Source of the DNA: Strix aluco
Lineage: Eukaryota; Chordata; Aves; Strigiformes; Strigidae
Assembly (NCBI RefSeq): GCF_031877795.1
Contig: NC_133954.1
Location: 10,321,466 to 10,385,465, forward strand
Direction: 5' to 3'
DNA length: 64,000 nucleotides
The notes under the pieces were generated by a model, which was not told the DNA's origin, made no database searches, and saw only the letters and a program-made list of their open reading frames with translations. Position numbers and translations under genes: made by a program. Shown one piece after another: positions 45,878 through 57,900 of the stretch. Every line of letters starts with the position of its first letter. Position 1 is the first letter of the stretch.

Positions 45878-45979
45878 ATGGAGCCGCAGGTGAATCTCCG
45901 CGTTAGCTGCTGTGGGGAGACGCAGAGCTTCCTGGTGTCGGACTCGGCGCACACGACGTGGGCGGATGTGGAGGCCATG
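45878..45979 (+). CDS. NBR1: NBR1 first coding exon (PB1)
   Basis: Encodes MEPQVNLRVSCCGETQ up to WADVEAM. The start has G at -3 and G at +4. Donor gtgagc. The exon extends upstream as 5' UTR; an in-frame ATG lies at 45821-45823 with no stop between. Confidence 0.95.
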
Positions 45980-48900
45980 GTGAGCGCTGCTCGTCCCGTC
46001 CCGCCAGGGGAGGTGGAGCGGAGGGCCCGCCGCGGGGCAGCGGTGCTGCCGCCGTGAGGAGCCGCGTTGGTCAGGCACTGGGAGCGGGAACGCCTCTCTG
46101 AGGGCCCAGCATCTTTACTCTCGGCTTCCGAAGCTGTGCCCCCTGTTTCGCAGGCTGTTAGAACTGGTGTTTTATGGTGCTGCGGTCTCAGTTTTTTCTT
46201 TTAGAGTTAGCCGTAACTTTTACTCCTGTTATATACTTAAAGGGGCGTGAGAAGCCTGTTTTGAATAAAATTCGTGGGTCGCTTGTTTTTCTGTGTGAGC
46301 GGGTGGCCTTAGCTTTGTGCTTTGCTCCTCTCCACAGTTATGAATACTTGGTTTTGGCACTGTACCCCTCTAAAGTACAGTCTGTTCCTATTATGTGTTC
46401 TTCTACTTGTTGAAGTAGATATGTTGAAGTAACACTCTTCTGTTGCCTATAGAACGCTTTCCTGAGAATTTATCTGTGCTGTCTAGGGTACTGAGTCACT
46501 AACACATTCTTGATTTCTTGCTTCTCGGTGCCTTGTGTGTGCTACTTCGGATATAATTGTTTTTGTTAGTGGGCCATGCAGGCATAGACAGTTGTTTATG
46601 AAGGTCTGTACATCACGCACTCAGTATGTTGAAGAGTTTTTGTTTGGATGTTTATTTCCAGTGCTATTTAGTGAAAATTCCTGTTTTGGCTGAGGTTGAA
46701 ATTGTGTAGTAAGGATTCCCTTGGTTATGATGAAGCTGTGATGATTTTTTTTTTTATTATTCTGTAGTAACTGTTCTGCTTTTTTACTTACTCTCAAAGC
46801 TGCATTGTAAGAGTATTTTGTCTCTTTCAGTGCTTTTTAGATAAGGTATTCTAGTGTAACTTGTAGGAGGTTCTTGTGTTGTGAATTACTCAAATTCAAA
46901 GTTTGAACTGCATCATCTTCACTGATTGTATTTCAGTTTTCTAGAAGAGGTGTGAGTTCAGGCTTAAAATACTTGGTGGCAAGTAGACTGTGCAGGAATG
47001 TCTGAACTAGTCGGAATCCTGCCTGCATCAAAGCTGGAAGCAGATTGCTCTGTAAGCATGGTGGTGTCCTTAATCTGAAGTAGTCTGAGAACGAGGGTGT
47101 GTTTGTTCAAGGTGTGGCGTTCTATTACAGTAATGTTTCTCTAACCAAGGGAGTACCACTGGGTGTCTTTGCACTGTGTTGTGTGAATCGCTGTTTTAAG
47201 GTAGTATCAGTTAAACTGTGTCTTTGCTGTTTTAATGTATCATTAAACATGTATGGTGTTTATAAGGGATAACCTGATGTCTGGTTCTAGCTTGAGTTTT
47301 AGGGAAACAATCTGTGGTACTAGACAATGTAGGTACAGACTACAGTTTCTTCTTGACAAGCTGAGTTGGTTCTCTTGCTGCACTTCCAAAATTAATTTGG
47401 GACGTATCACTGGAAGAATCTGCCTGTAGCACAGTCATTGCAGAATGTATGTAGCTATGTCACTGGGCTCTGTGGCGCTATGTAAGTCCCAGCCATCTGC
47501 TGTCTTCTGAGACTGCTAGTGTTCTTCTTTTAGGTCCAGGCAAACAGAATGTGGCTTAGATGTATCAATTTTTCAGAGTTTCTGTCAAGAAAAATGCAGC
47601 TTGTGTAGGTAAATGATATAAAAATGCATGTGAGCTTCAAAGAATGTTATTCAACATAGGGAAACACCTGCCTTCATCTATGGTTTATTTGATGCTGCTT
47701 GTTTGCCCTATTAATGCAAAATATAAAATAGCTGCTCAGCTTTATTCTTCTAATTATGATTCCTGCAATGGTTGATATGTTCACAAGTACACTGCATCAG
47801 CCAGTGAGTAGTAGAATGAGATCCTTTGCTCTTTTTAGTAGTTGAATGAGTCCTTGTTTCTCAAAACACAAATAGGTTTCTGGAAAAATGGCTTTGTGAA
47901 CTGTCTTCCTGGTGGTTTTAAATGTAAAAGTTAGCATTTGGTGATTGTTAGCTTCAGCCTTTGTATATTGCAGTGTTTACCATGTCTGAGTTCACTAACC
48001 CTGAGTTAGTCTTCTTATAATGGAAAGGTTGTTGTTATTATTTATTTTGGGGTAAACATTAACTAGGGAAGGTGAAACATGAAAGAAATGAATTTTTTCT
48101 TCTCACTATAGAAAGTTAGTAGAGGTTGGAGGCAAGGCACTGTGGAGAGTTGTTCAGCCCTGGAAGAATGGACTTTGTAAGACAGTGTTTATTTAAACTG
48201 AGAAATTGAAGGGAGGGGCAGAAGGGTTAAAACATTTTTCTACATTAATAATCATGATTAACTGAAAACATCTGTAGTGCTGTCTTGTTTTGTGTTCTCT
48301 TTTTCTTACAGGTTAAAGTTTCCTTTGACCTGGACAACATTCAGATCAAATACATTGACGAGGATAATGATGAGGTAAAATACCTGCCACCCCACCCTCC
48401 CAACAGTTGGTCTACCAGAATGACTGGTGTGAACCTTCCTGTCACTTGATAATTTGTAGTGGGTCCTTCAAAAGTGTCTGTTATGCAGATCAGAGGTGAC
48501 TTTTTTTTTTCCCCTTTGATAAGAAAATAGCTGTTAGTCTTGTGGTTTCACTCTTAATGTAGCATGCTGAGTTTAAGATTTTTTTAGAAGCTACTGCCTT
48601 TCTTTTTCCCACCCCATAGAAGCAGCTGGTGGTTCTGAGGGGGGATGCTTCTGATCAGGGACTCTTTTATTTTTCATTTTATGAGAATAAGGTAGTTGTA
48701 ACTATTTGTGTCTGCAGCCATGATAAAGCCCTGCCTCTTCAATCTACACTCCTTCCTTTGAAAAATGTAGGTCCCCTGTCATTAGCATATGTTTCCTTCA
48801 GTGATCTGGTGTACTCAAATCCTCTGCTTGTTTTATGCAAATGCTGTAATCTCCAAGCAGATTACTGACTCGGAAAACAAATTGGTTACTTCTAGTTGTC

Positions 48901-51900
48901 CTTGTTGAGTAACTTCCTGCTTGGCATAACCTCACCCTCTCATATTCTTTCTGTTTATCTGGAGATTTACAGTAGAATGTAGCTCTCAAACAGAACATAA
49001 CTTTTGCAAACTCTTGTGTTCTACTTGTTGGTTTTTAACTCTACTAAATTGCCGAAATGGGGATCTTTGTGTTTGTTTGTGGTTTTTTTTCCCTTAGAGG
49101 GGAATGTCAAGATGCTTCCAGCAACATTTCAGGGAAAGATTCTCCCCTTATTTTCCAGCCTGTATCTATAGAAATATATAGAGGCATCTGTTAAAGATCT
49201 TTATCAAATACTAATAAACATTGGTCAGAATCATGCAATGCTGTCGTGATTAAATAGCTTCTTGTATTAGTAACTTCTGTGTGCAAAATTAATAAATGAG
49301 CACCTGTAGAAGACAGGCTTAGCTTGTATCTGAAATGCTTAACTGTTCTCTTGTGGACATTAAAAGCAACCAACCTCTGTGTACTTGTATAGCAAACCCA
49401 GTGGTACTGGTGCCAGTTTACTTCCAGTAAATGAGACCACGCTTGCTCTGGGTGCTGGGAGGTGTCGGAGACCTTGCTGTGCAAATCTGGTAAAGAACAT
49501 GGTCTGCTCAGAACACCACAGCATTGATTAATGATTAAACATGGCAGCAATAACAAATATCTGGAGGAGTGGTATTTTGAAAACTCTGAGTAAAAGTACA
49601 TTTATTCTGAAAGTGTGTTAATTTTAAGACAATTACAAAAATATATCCATGGCTATTACTCACTGTTATTTCTCTTTGCAGGTCTCTGTGAATAGCAAAG
49701 GTGAGCTGCTACTTTACTGAAGTGAAATCAGTAAATAGACCCCAGCTGTTGTTCATGTTTCTGGAGAAGCAGTTGAGAATTCTTGCTTTTTGGTTTTTGG
49801 ATTTTATATATATTTGGCACCAAATCCTTCCCAGAGGAAGGAGTTTTTGATCCATAGGAGCAAATTGGAAATGGCTAAATTAATGGAATGTTAAGTCTCT
49901 AGTTGGTGAGAACACGTTTGCTTGTTGCCATACATACAACTTCTTTCAGTAGTGCTATTTTAAAAGATTTTGCAGAAGGTATGGGAGACACTCCTTGATG
50001 TAAGGGTCCCTAAATACTGTGTGCTAAACTTACATCTGTTGTTTGAGATGGGGAAAATTCACATTTCTTTCCCTTTTTCTTTAGAGGAATATGAAGAAGC
50101 TCTGAAGGTAAATACTCTCTTTGACTTTTTTCAATATATTCATTCTTCTCCAATTAAAATTGGTGTAGCTGAGGGGAAAAAAACAGCATTACCTGGCCCA
50201 TGGAAATCAGAATAACTCAGTTTTCTAGCTTTGGACACTAGCTTGAATGCGTTGCTACAGTTATTTTCCATCTAGGCTAATCTTGATTTGTCTGAATTAG
50301 TTGAATAGGCAGTTGTGGTTCAGGCCCCTGAGCAGCCCATGCATTGGTTAAATGACAGGCTTTCTCAAACACTTAAACACTAATCCCATGTTTGGAGATA
50401 CTGGGCTCTAATGGGGTCCCTTTAAAAATCTTGCCACAAAGACTCTATTGCCATAGAGTACAACATGAAAACTCTAATTGGTATCAGTGCTTAGTTATGT
50501 TATAAGCAGTTAATTTTACTTAGACAAAATAAGAATTGCATTCCTTTAAGTTTCGTACAATATTAATGCTTTCAGAACTTTTTTCTCATGGTCTGAATTT
50601 CAAATTGATAATTTGAAAATAATAATAATATTTAATAAAGTTAATGTAACTTCCTGAACAGAATATCTATTGTTTACTGGCTCATGTGAACAGCTTTATT
50701 GTAGATTGAAAAATTCCTGTAGAGTATCTGCATAATTATACTTTGGCTGATAATAAACTTTTTAATAAGCATACTGGTAGCCTTTAAGAGAGTCAGAATA
50801 GAGTTATCAGCTGACTGTTTCTTGGCATTTCACTCAGTCTTTCTTTTTGTGTGTGTTAGTCTTTCTCCAACTTCTCCAGTGTAGTGTAGTGCTGTATTTT
50901 TACAGGATTTTGTATGTTGGTTGTAAGTGGAGTAAATATGGTGTGTGTAAGTACTGTTTATTTAGATTGCAGTTAAACAAGGAAATCAACTTCAGATGAA
51001 TGTGTATGAAGAAAACTCTTCTCTGAAAGAAACTTCGTATTCTTGTTCTTTGCAACTACATGAAAAAACTGTGACAGAAAAGTTGGCACTTCTTAAAGAT
51101 GAGAAGAAACCTCTTTTGCACTATTCCATGCTAGCTCAGGGGTTAGAGGAAGACTTAAAAAATGAAAAGGAGTTGACAATTCAGGTAGGATGCAGAGCTG
51201 GATTATATATTCATTAAAACAAAGAATTCGTAAGTGTAATTTGCTTTATAGACTGGTTGTCATCTTTACCTGTTCATAAAACCTCTGAGTTCAGAAGTTG
51301 GTCTTCATTTTCAGCTACCTGCAAAATTCTTGAATGTCTTCAAGAGGTTATTTTGATGCTGCATTTAGAAATACAGATTCTTTCATGGTGACCATTCTTA
51401 AGTATTTTGATAAAGCAAATGGTCTCCTGAAGCCCTAATTGCCATCTAGTAACTTCTGGTTGACTTGATTTCTTTGGTTTTAATGTGTAATTACACTCAA
51501 ATGCTAATAAGGCAGAAACCTTTTAGGAAAATGTCAGTGGCTTCCTTGTATTGCTTTTGCACTGTTTTCTGAAGAACTGGAAATCTTTTATTTTGTAAAG
51601 ATGCTTGAGGGGACAGCTATTTGAAAGTGGTTAACTTGCTTTATTGAGGTTTTTTGCAGCTTTGCTTACTTAAGGTCTGTGACTTATTTTTGTGGTGTGT
51701 TTTTTCATTTTGGGTTTTTTCCCCAGCAAAAGTTAAATCAGACTAGAACAGGAAGAACAAATGAAAATCCTCCGGAATGGTTTACTAGCTACTTGGAAAC
51801 AGTAAGTGTATTTTCTTCTGCATTTTAGTATTCTTAAAGGAATACATAAGAGGCTGTGGGTGGAAAGGATACCTGTGGTGCCTAACTGTATATATCTGAT

Positions 51901-54900
51901 CACAGTTGCTCTCAGTACTTATGACCAGGATCTTAAAGGGCATTTAAGCACCTAATCACTTTGCTTTTGAGGTGATAAATGGAAAGTAGATGTCTAACTA
52001 TGAATGTACGGTGTAGGTGTTACCTTAAAAAGTTTGATACGTGCCACTTCTTGTGAAAAGGGTATTGTTTGGTTTATGCACTTGATTGGTTGGAGTGTAG
52101 TTTCAGTAGCTCCCGTGAGAGCATCCTTATTGCACTCCAGATAGCTGTAGGAACTTCGACTATCGAGGGCCCTCATCATAAGGGAGAGAGCATGAAGTAG
52201 TGTTGCTGTTAGAGACTTGTTTGACCAGTGTCAGTAGGGTGATACTTAAGGTCTCCTGAGATTTGAAGCATCGCATTTGATGACCTTGCTTTTCTTGATT
52301 TTTCAGCTTAAGAAAATACTTTTAGGAGAGCGAGTATAACCTATAGGTTGATATGATGTGGGTGTTAACTTGTTTTGAACAGCTAATGAACATCACTGAG
52401 AAGCAGTTAGATATGACTGCTAAGGATTAATTAGCTAATGAGTTGTTGAAACTAAAAGGTACAGTGTACAAGAGTATATGCATTTATCTTTAAGCTTTTT
52501 CTCTATAGAGTCTCCCTTCCTTTGCCACCTCTTTATACAAACTAAAAATAGGGGACCTTAATGGTTGTGTTTCAAACATCCCTGGTGGACAAAATCAAGA
52601 CTTAATGACAGAGACTCCAGAGGGGTTTGTTGGGAGTTGTGTTAATTGTCTTGGAGATTAGTTTCTTTCCCTTAGTGCAAGGTTATGAAGAACCACCTCG
52701 ATATTGTAAGCATAAGTTTACGATTTTTAATTTGCCTTGTTAAAAGCTATGGGCTAGTATTTTCTAGAATACAAATCGTCTTTGAGGATTGTGATACTTC
52801 GTTTAATTTCATCTGGAATGCGCTGGGGGGATGGGAAGTGGGTTCTGAACAGCTTTATGAATTATGGATTGGGAGAATTGGGACAGTGTAATCCAACTTT
52901 TAAAGGCATGTAGGTGGGTCTCATCCATGACTACTTCAATTTTTTTCCAGTTCAGGGAACAAATAGTTAAGGAAACGGTTGAGAAACTGGAGCAGAAGCT
53001 GCATGAGAAGCTTGTTCGTCACAGTCAGCCTCCAGATTTTTCTGAGAGCTCTATTACAGCAGCACCTCCAACTTCAGAGAGCCAGTCAGGGAATGGCAAC
53101 CCGTGCGACTGGCTGATCTCCTGCTGCAACTGCCAGGCCCGAATTGTTGGAGTTCGCTACCAGTGCAGGTAGAATATCGTGAGAGATGGGAGTGTGGGAA
53201 ACCTAACAGGTAGGGCGTGTGAACGAGTCTGAGAAACTGTCTTGGTGTTGTAGACTTCTGTAGCATGCTGCGTGTTCTCTGCTGTGGCGGCTAGACCTTA
53301 TCTGCGTAAGAGCAAGACCAATACTATGTTAAGAAAACGTGATTGTTAAAGTGAGAGAAATTTATAACACTTGCTATATTCTGAAATGCTCTTTGCATAT
53401 AACATGAAGTAATTGTAAAGGAAAATGTTTTGTTCAGGTAAGTAAACAAAAAAGCAAACCTTACAACCAGCAGTCCTTTAGTCCTTTAAATAGTCCTTTA
53501 GTTCTGACAGTCAGTGGGACTAAGGCAGGTCATGCATTTTTTAATGATCTCACCGTTGTCAGTTTAATAATATGAAATAGGTTTTGACGAGTGTCAGAAG
53601 TAAGGTTTTTAATTGAATGAGACAATTGCTGTAAAAGTAAGTATTTTAGGGCTAGGCAGCAGCAGTGAATGGAATGACAACAGGGGTTTTCCTTTGGATG
53701 TTTATTTTTCTTGCTGGTAGGAGGTGACAGTTGTCTTTTTACCAGTCCTGTTCCTGCAGGACCAATCTGCTTTGCATCCCTGAATACTTCAGTTGACTTA
53801 TCCTCTGTATTTTCATAAGTATGATGCTGTTTCTGGCACTGGATTTCAGTATAATGTTTTATCATTTATAGCAACAGTTGTTAATCACTTGTGCTAAAGG
53901 AAGCATCAGGTTTTTGCAGTGTGTATTCAAGAAGGAAGTGGGAACTGTGTTGCAGTTTTGCCAAGAAGAGATAACCGATCTAGATATTCCAGGTGGCTCC
54001 AAATATTGATGTGTGAGAGAACCAGCTTCTGCTTCACTTGGGCATTGCTTATAATGGTGGTATGATAGGGAGTTTTTTCTCTGCAGAAATGTAAGGGTTA
54101 ATTATCCTTCAGTGTATTTTTCCAGTGCATTAATTCTTTGTCTGCCTTTTAGTAACCTTCTGCCTTTTCTGCTTTGCAGCCTTTGTCCAGCCTACAATAT
54201 CTGTGAGCAGTGTGAAGCAGGAACATATGCCCATGACCCTAATCATGTCTTGTTAAAGCTACGAAGACCTGTTCTATGTATTGCTGAGAATTACAGCCTT
54301 GCAGAGTTTTCATCTGCCCTGCCTGCTACTCTGGAGCAAGTTAGGTAAATGGTGGCACCTGTCAGTCCCTGCCAAGGTTATCCTGATAGCAAAGTGGAAA
54401 CATCTGTATCAGGGTTGATGTTCAGGTTTTATTTTGGATTTAGAGATAACAAGAAATGGCACTCAAACTTTATTGTGAGTAGCTAAAAATAGCTATATAC
54501 TTAAATGGCCTAAGTCATGAATCTTACAGCTTTTTTAGTAACAAATTAGAAAAGACAAAATTTCATGTCATAGGTGGGTAGCAAACTTTGAGAGCTTGCT
54601 CTTTCTTTGAGCATACTAATTTACTTTGAGCATACTAATCTGCCTGTAGGTTTGCTCTTTCACTGAGACAGATCAAAATATCTTCACAAGCAGCTATGAA
54701 GATTTTCTTTTAAAAACATGAGAGATCCAGTCTAGACGCATGAGACATTTCCTAAAGTGTTCCCTTTGAGACTAAGACCATGTTGGCTAAAACTAAATTC
54801 CAATCAGTTTAATGTATTGTAACAAGGTGGCTTATTCTCTCTGCAGGCTCCAGAAACAGATGGACAAAAGATTTCTGAAGGCAGAAAAGCAAAGATTACG

Positions 54901-57900
54901 AGCAGAGAAGAAACAGCGAAAGGCAGAGGTCCGAGAGCTCAAAAAACAGCTAAAATTGCACAGGAAAATTCATCTGTGGAACTCTGTCCATGTATTGGAA
55001 ACTAGTGGCTCACCTACTCTGAAATCTGAGAGTCTCCAACCTAATACCTTCCTGTAAGAGATGTTGTTAGCTGAGCATTTCTTATTGTGCTGACTGACCT
55101 GTTGTGATGAGACCAAGTTAAAGTAACAGAAGGAAGGTTATGAAATTGCTAATTTGAAGTATCATTTGTCATTGGACCCTGTGAGAATTTTGTCTGAAGG
55201 GAATTTGCAAGGTGAAGTGTTTCTACTTGGGAGGAGAGTAGGAGAAGAAAAAAAGCAGCTGATGGTTATTATCAGGAATTTACAGATTTATATAGATTTA
55301 GGAGAAAGGGGAATGCCTAGGATTACATATTTACACATGCATGCACATACAGCGTAAATTAATGTTACTGTCAGTTTTAAAAAAGTGTGTCTTCCTGCTA
55401 TATTGTCTGCATAAAGTCAAGTACATTCTGTGTGTTTATGTTCAGTGCTCTTTCTTCTTTCTATGTCATCTTAGGCTGATGATCGTTAGACAGCAGCCTT
55501 TGCAGGCAACCACTTTACATTTTCCATTCCCTTTGCTTTTATGAATGTACAGGTGTAAAACTTGTTTTGCTTTAGGTTCTGTCATTCATCCCTTCCATTT
55601 AGGGCATTTAAAGGTCAAATGAACATTAATCAATTACATTTGTGGGGAGCTTGAAATGGCTATCTTTGCTTCCTTTTTGCTGAACGGGCTTATTAGAAGA
55701 ACAAAACCAATGTAATTTAGGTGCATATTTTTTCTTTTGGATCTTTTAAAGTTGGCATGTGTATGAGCTGCTTCGCCAGTCCTCTCTGTGCCCAAATTAA
55801 CAGTGAAGCTTTGGGTTAAATCTAGTTTTGAGCCCCTTTGCTTGTAAGGCCAAATAAAAGATACTAGTGCTTCGACTATAGCACAGTCTTTTTGATTCAA
55901 CACCATGAAGGTAACGACTTCATTCTCTTAACAGAATAGCACAGCCTGAAGTGCTGTGAGACTAAATCAAATCGAGAGAACAGTGAACTTTTCTGTTAAA
56001 CCTGAGTTCTGTAATTACAATAATATTCTTCAAAATAAGCAAATCTTAGTTTGATGTGTTTCTTTTTTCCTTAAGCAAAGGAAAGCAAACTGCGATGTGG
56101 TGTTTAGACTTAAGATGAAAACAGTAGGTAAAATGTTAGAATTTTGAAACACTTCTAGAGATAGGAAACAAACTTAATGTCGTCCTCTGTTTTTAGCCAG
56201 CGAAATAGCAGCTGAGTGACTTCCTCAGTTTTGGTGTTTTTTTGGTGTATTTGTTTGTTTCCTCCCCCCAATCCCAGGAATCCTAGTCAACCCTTCCAAG
56301 CAATTGTCCCAACACTAAGTGCGGTATTTGTGGATGAGAATTTGCCAGATGGGACTCACTTGCAACCAGGAACAAAGTTTATCAAACACTGGCGGATGAA
56401 GAACACTGGCAATGTGGAATGGAGCTCGGACACAAAGGTATCTTGGCTTTGCTGTTAGATATTGCATACATGCATGAGGAATCTGAATTCTGTTGGAACC
56501 TGTTTAGGATTTAATTTGGCCTGTGAATTCACAGGCTGGGAGTTCTGGGGCAATAAGCTGTCTGGGTACTCTTTACAACTGCAGACTGTAGGAGGAAAGC
56601 AATCAAGGTTAACATCACTGAACATGTCTTCCAGTGCTGTTATAATGCTGCAGTTCAACCTTGTTTGCAACAAGTGTGTTGCTTTTCTGACTCCAAAAAG
56701 CCTTTCTTCTGTGAGTGGCTGTGTTCATGTTGAAAGATGGGGGGGATTATCTTACTTTGTGGTGACAGTGACTAATGTGAGAATGTTTATTAGCAGCCTC
56801 TCTTCTCCATGCCTAGTATCTACAAGGCCTTTCAGGAGAGGAACTTTAAGTGCTCCGTACTGTCTACAGTTTGCAGAGAAGTTTGTGAAGTTAATTTGTG
56901 CTTTTTCTGTTGTATATTTCAGCTGAAACTTATGTGGGGAAATCTGACCTTGGCATCTTCTGAAAAAAAAGATGTGTTAGTGCCATGCCTTCCATCAGGA
57001 CAAGTAGGAACTGTCTCAGTTGAGTTTGTAGCTCCTAATATAGAAGGAACTTACACCTCTCACTGGAGACTGTCACACAGAGGGGAACAGTTTGGGCCCA
57101 GGATCTGGTGCAGTATTGTTGTGGATCCGTCCCCAGCTACTGACTATCTAGAAAGCAATTGGAAGGATTCTGACTCCTGTCAGAAGGATAAAGCTTCCAG
57201 CACCAAACAGGCAAGTAACTCATCTGGTATTTGGGGCAGTTCTGAATTGCCGAGTAGAAGGAGCAGTGTATATGGTTTGGTGCAATGGTGTAGTGTCCCT
57301 AACTGTATTGATTTCTAAGGGATTCTTTTGGTTGTTTGCTTTAATTTTTATTTTTAATAGAAAAGATACACAACTCATTGCATTTGTAAGTTCTAAATGG
57401 GCATTCCTTTTGACAGGCATGGGATTAGTTATCAGTCAGCAGCTCTATGTCTAGTTCTTTGGTTGAACTGAAACACTGCAGGATTTCTGTTTATGTTGGA
57501 TCTTGTCTTTTTGGCTCTAAGATCAGTTGAATTAAATCCCTTAAGTTACTTGTGTTCTTATACACAAAATTCAGGCTTTACATTTCCTGTAATTGTTTTA
57601 TTTGTTGCCTGCCTAAGGGGCTCCTGGAGACATTTATTTTTTTTTTGCTTTTGCAGGATGCTTCCTTAAAGACAGAGGCAGGTACTCGACTGATGGGTGA
57701 AATCATGGAGCAGACTGAAATACCTCTGCCAACTATTCCTTTAAAGATCAAAAATCTGCCAAGTGAGAGAGAATTTTATATCCCATCTGTTGATCTCCTC
57801 ACGGCACAGGTAAAGCACTAAAATTCAGGTAGAGATTAAAAAAAAAAAAACCACCTTGGGTTTGATGCTGGGTACATAGACATCAAAAGAGAGTTGCAGA

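Larger units (their letters stand above)
45120..46080. promoter_or_regulatory. CpG island and head-to-head promoter of BRCA1 and NBR1
   Basis: CpG dinucleotides are dense here and sparse on both sides. The first BRCA1 donor on the - strand is at 45279 and the NBR1 start codon on the + strand at 45878, leaving roughly 0.3-0.6 kb between the two transcription starts. No TATA box was seen. CCAAT boxes, two E-boxes, GC boxes, an ETS site and a YY1-type site lie between them. Confidence 0.85.

Noticed and set aside
45070-45978. Multiple overlapping open frames of 77-165 codons on both strands
   Set aside because: CpG-island composition removes stop codons; only the NBR1 frame matches a protein.
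57226-57231. Alternative GT donor for the NBR1 FW exon
   Set aside because: Using it would add 16 nt and break the frame into the next exon; the GC donor keeps phase 0.
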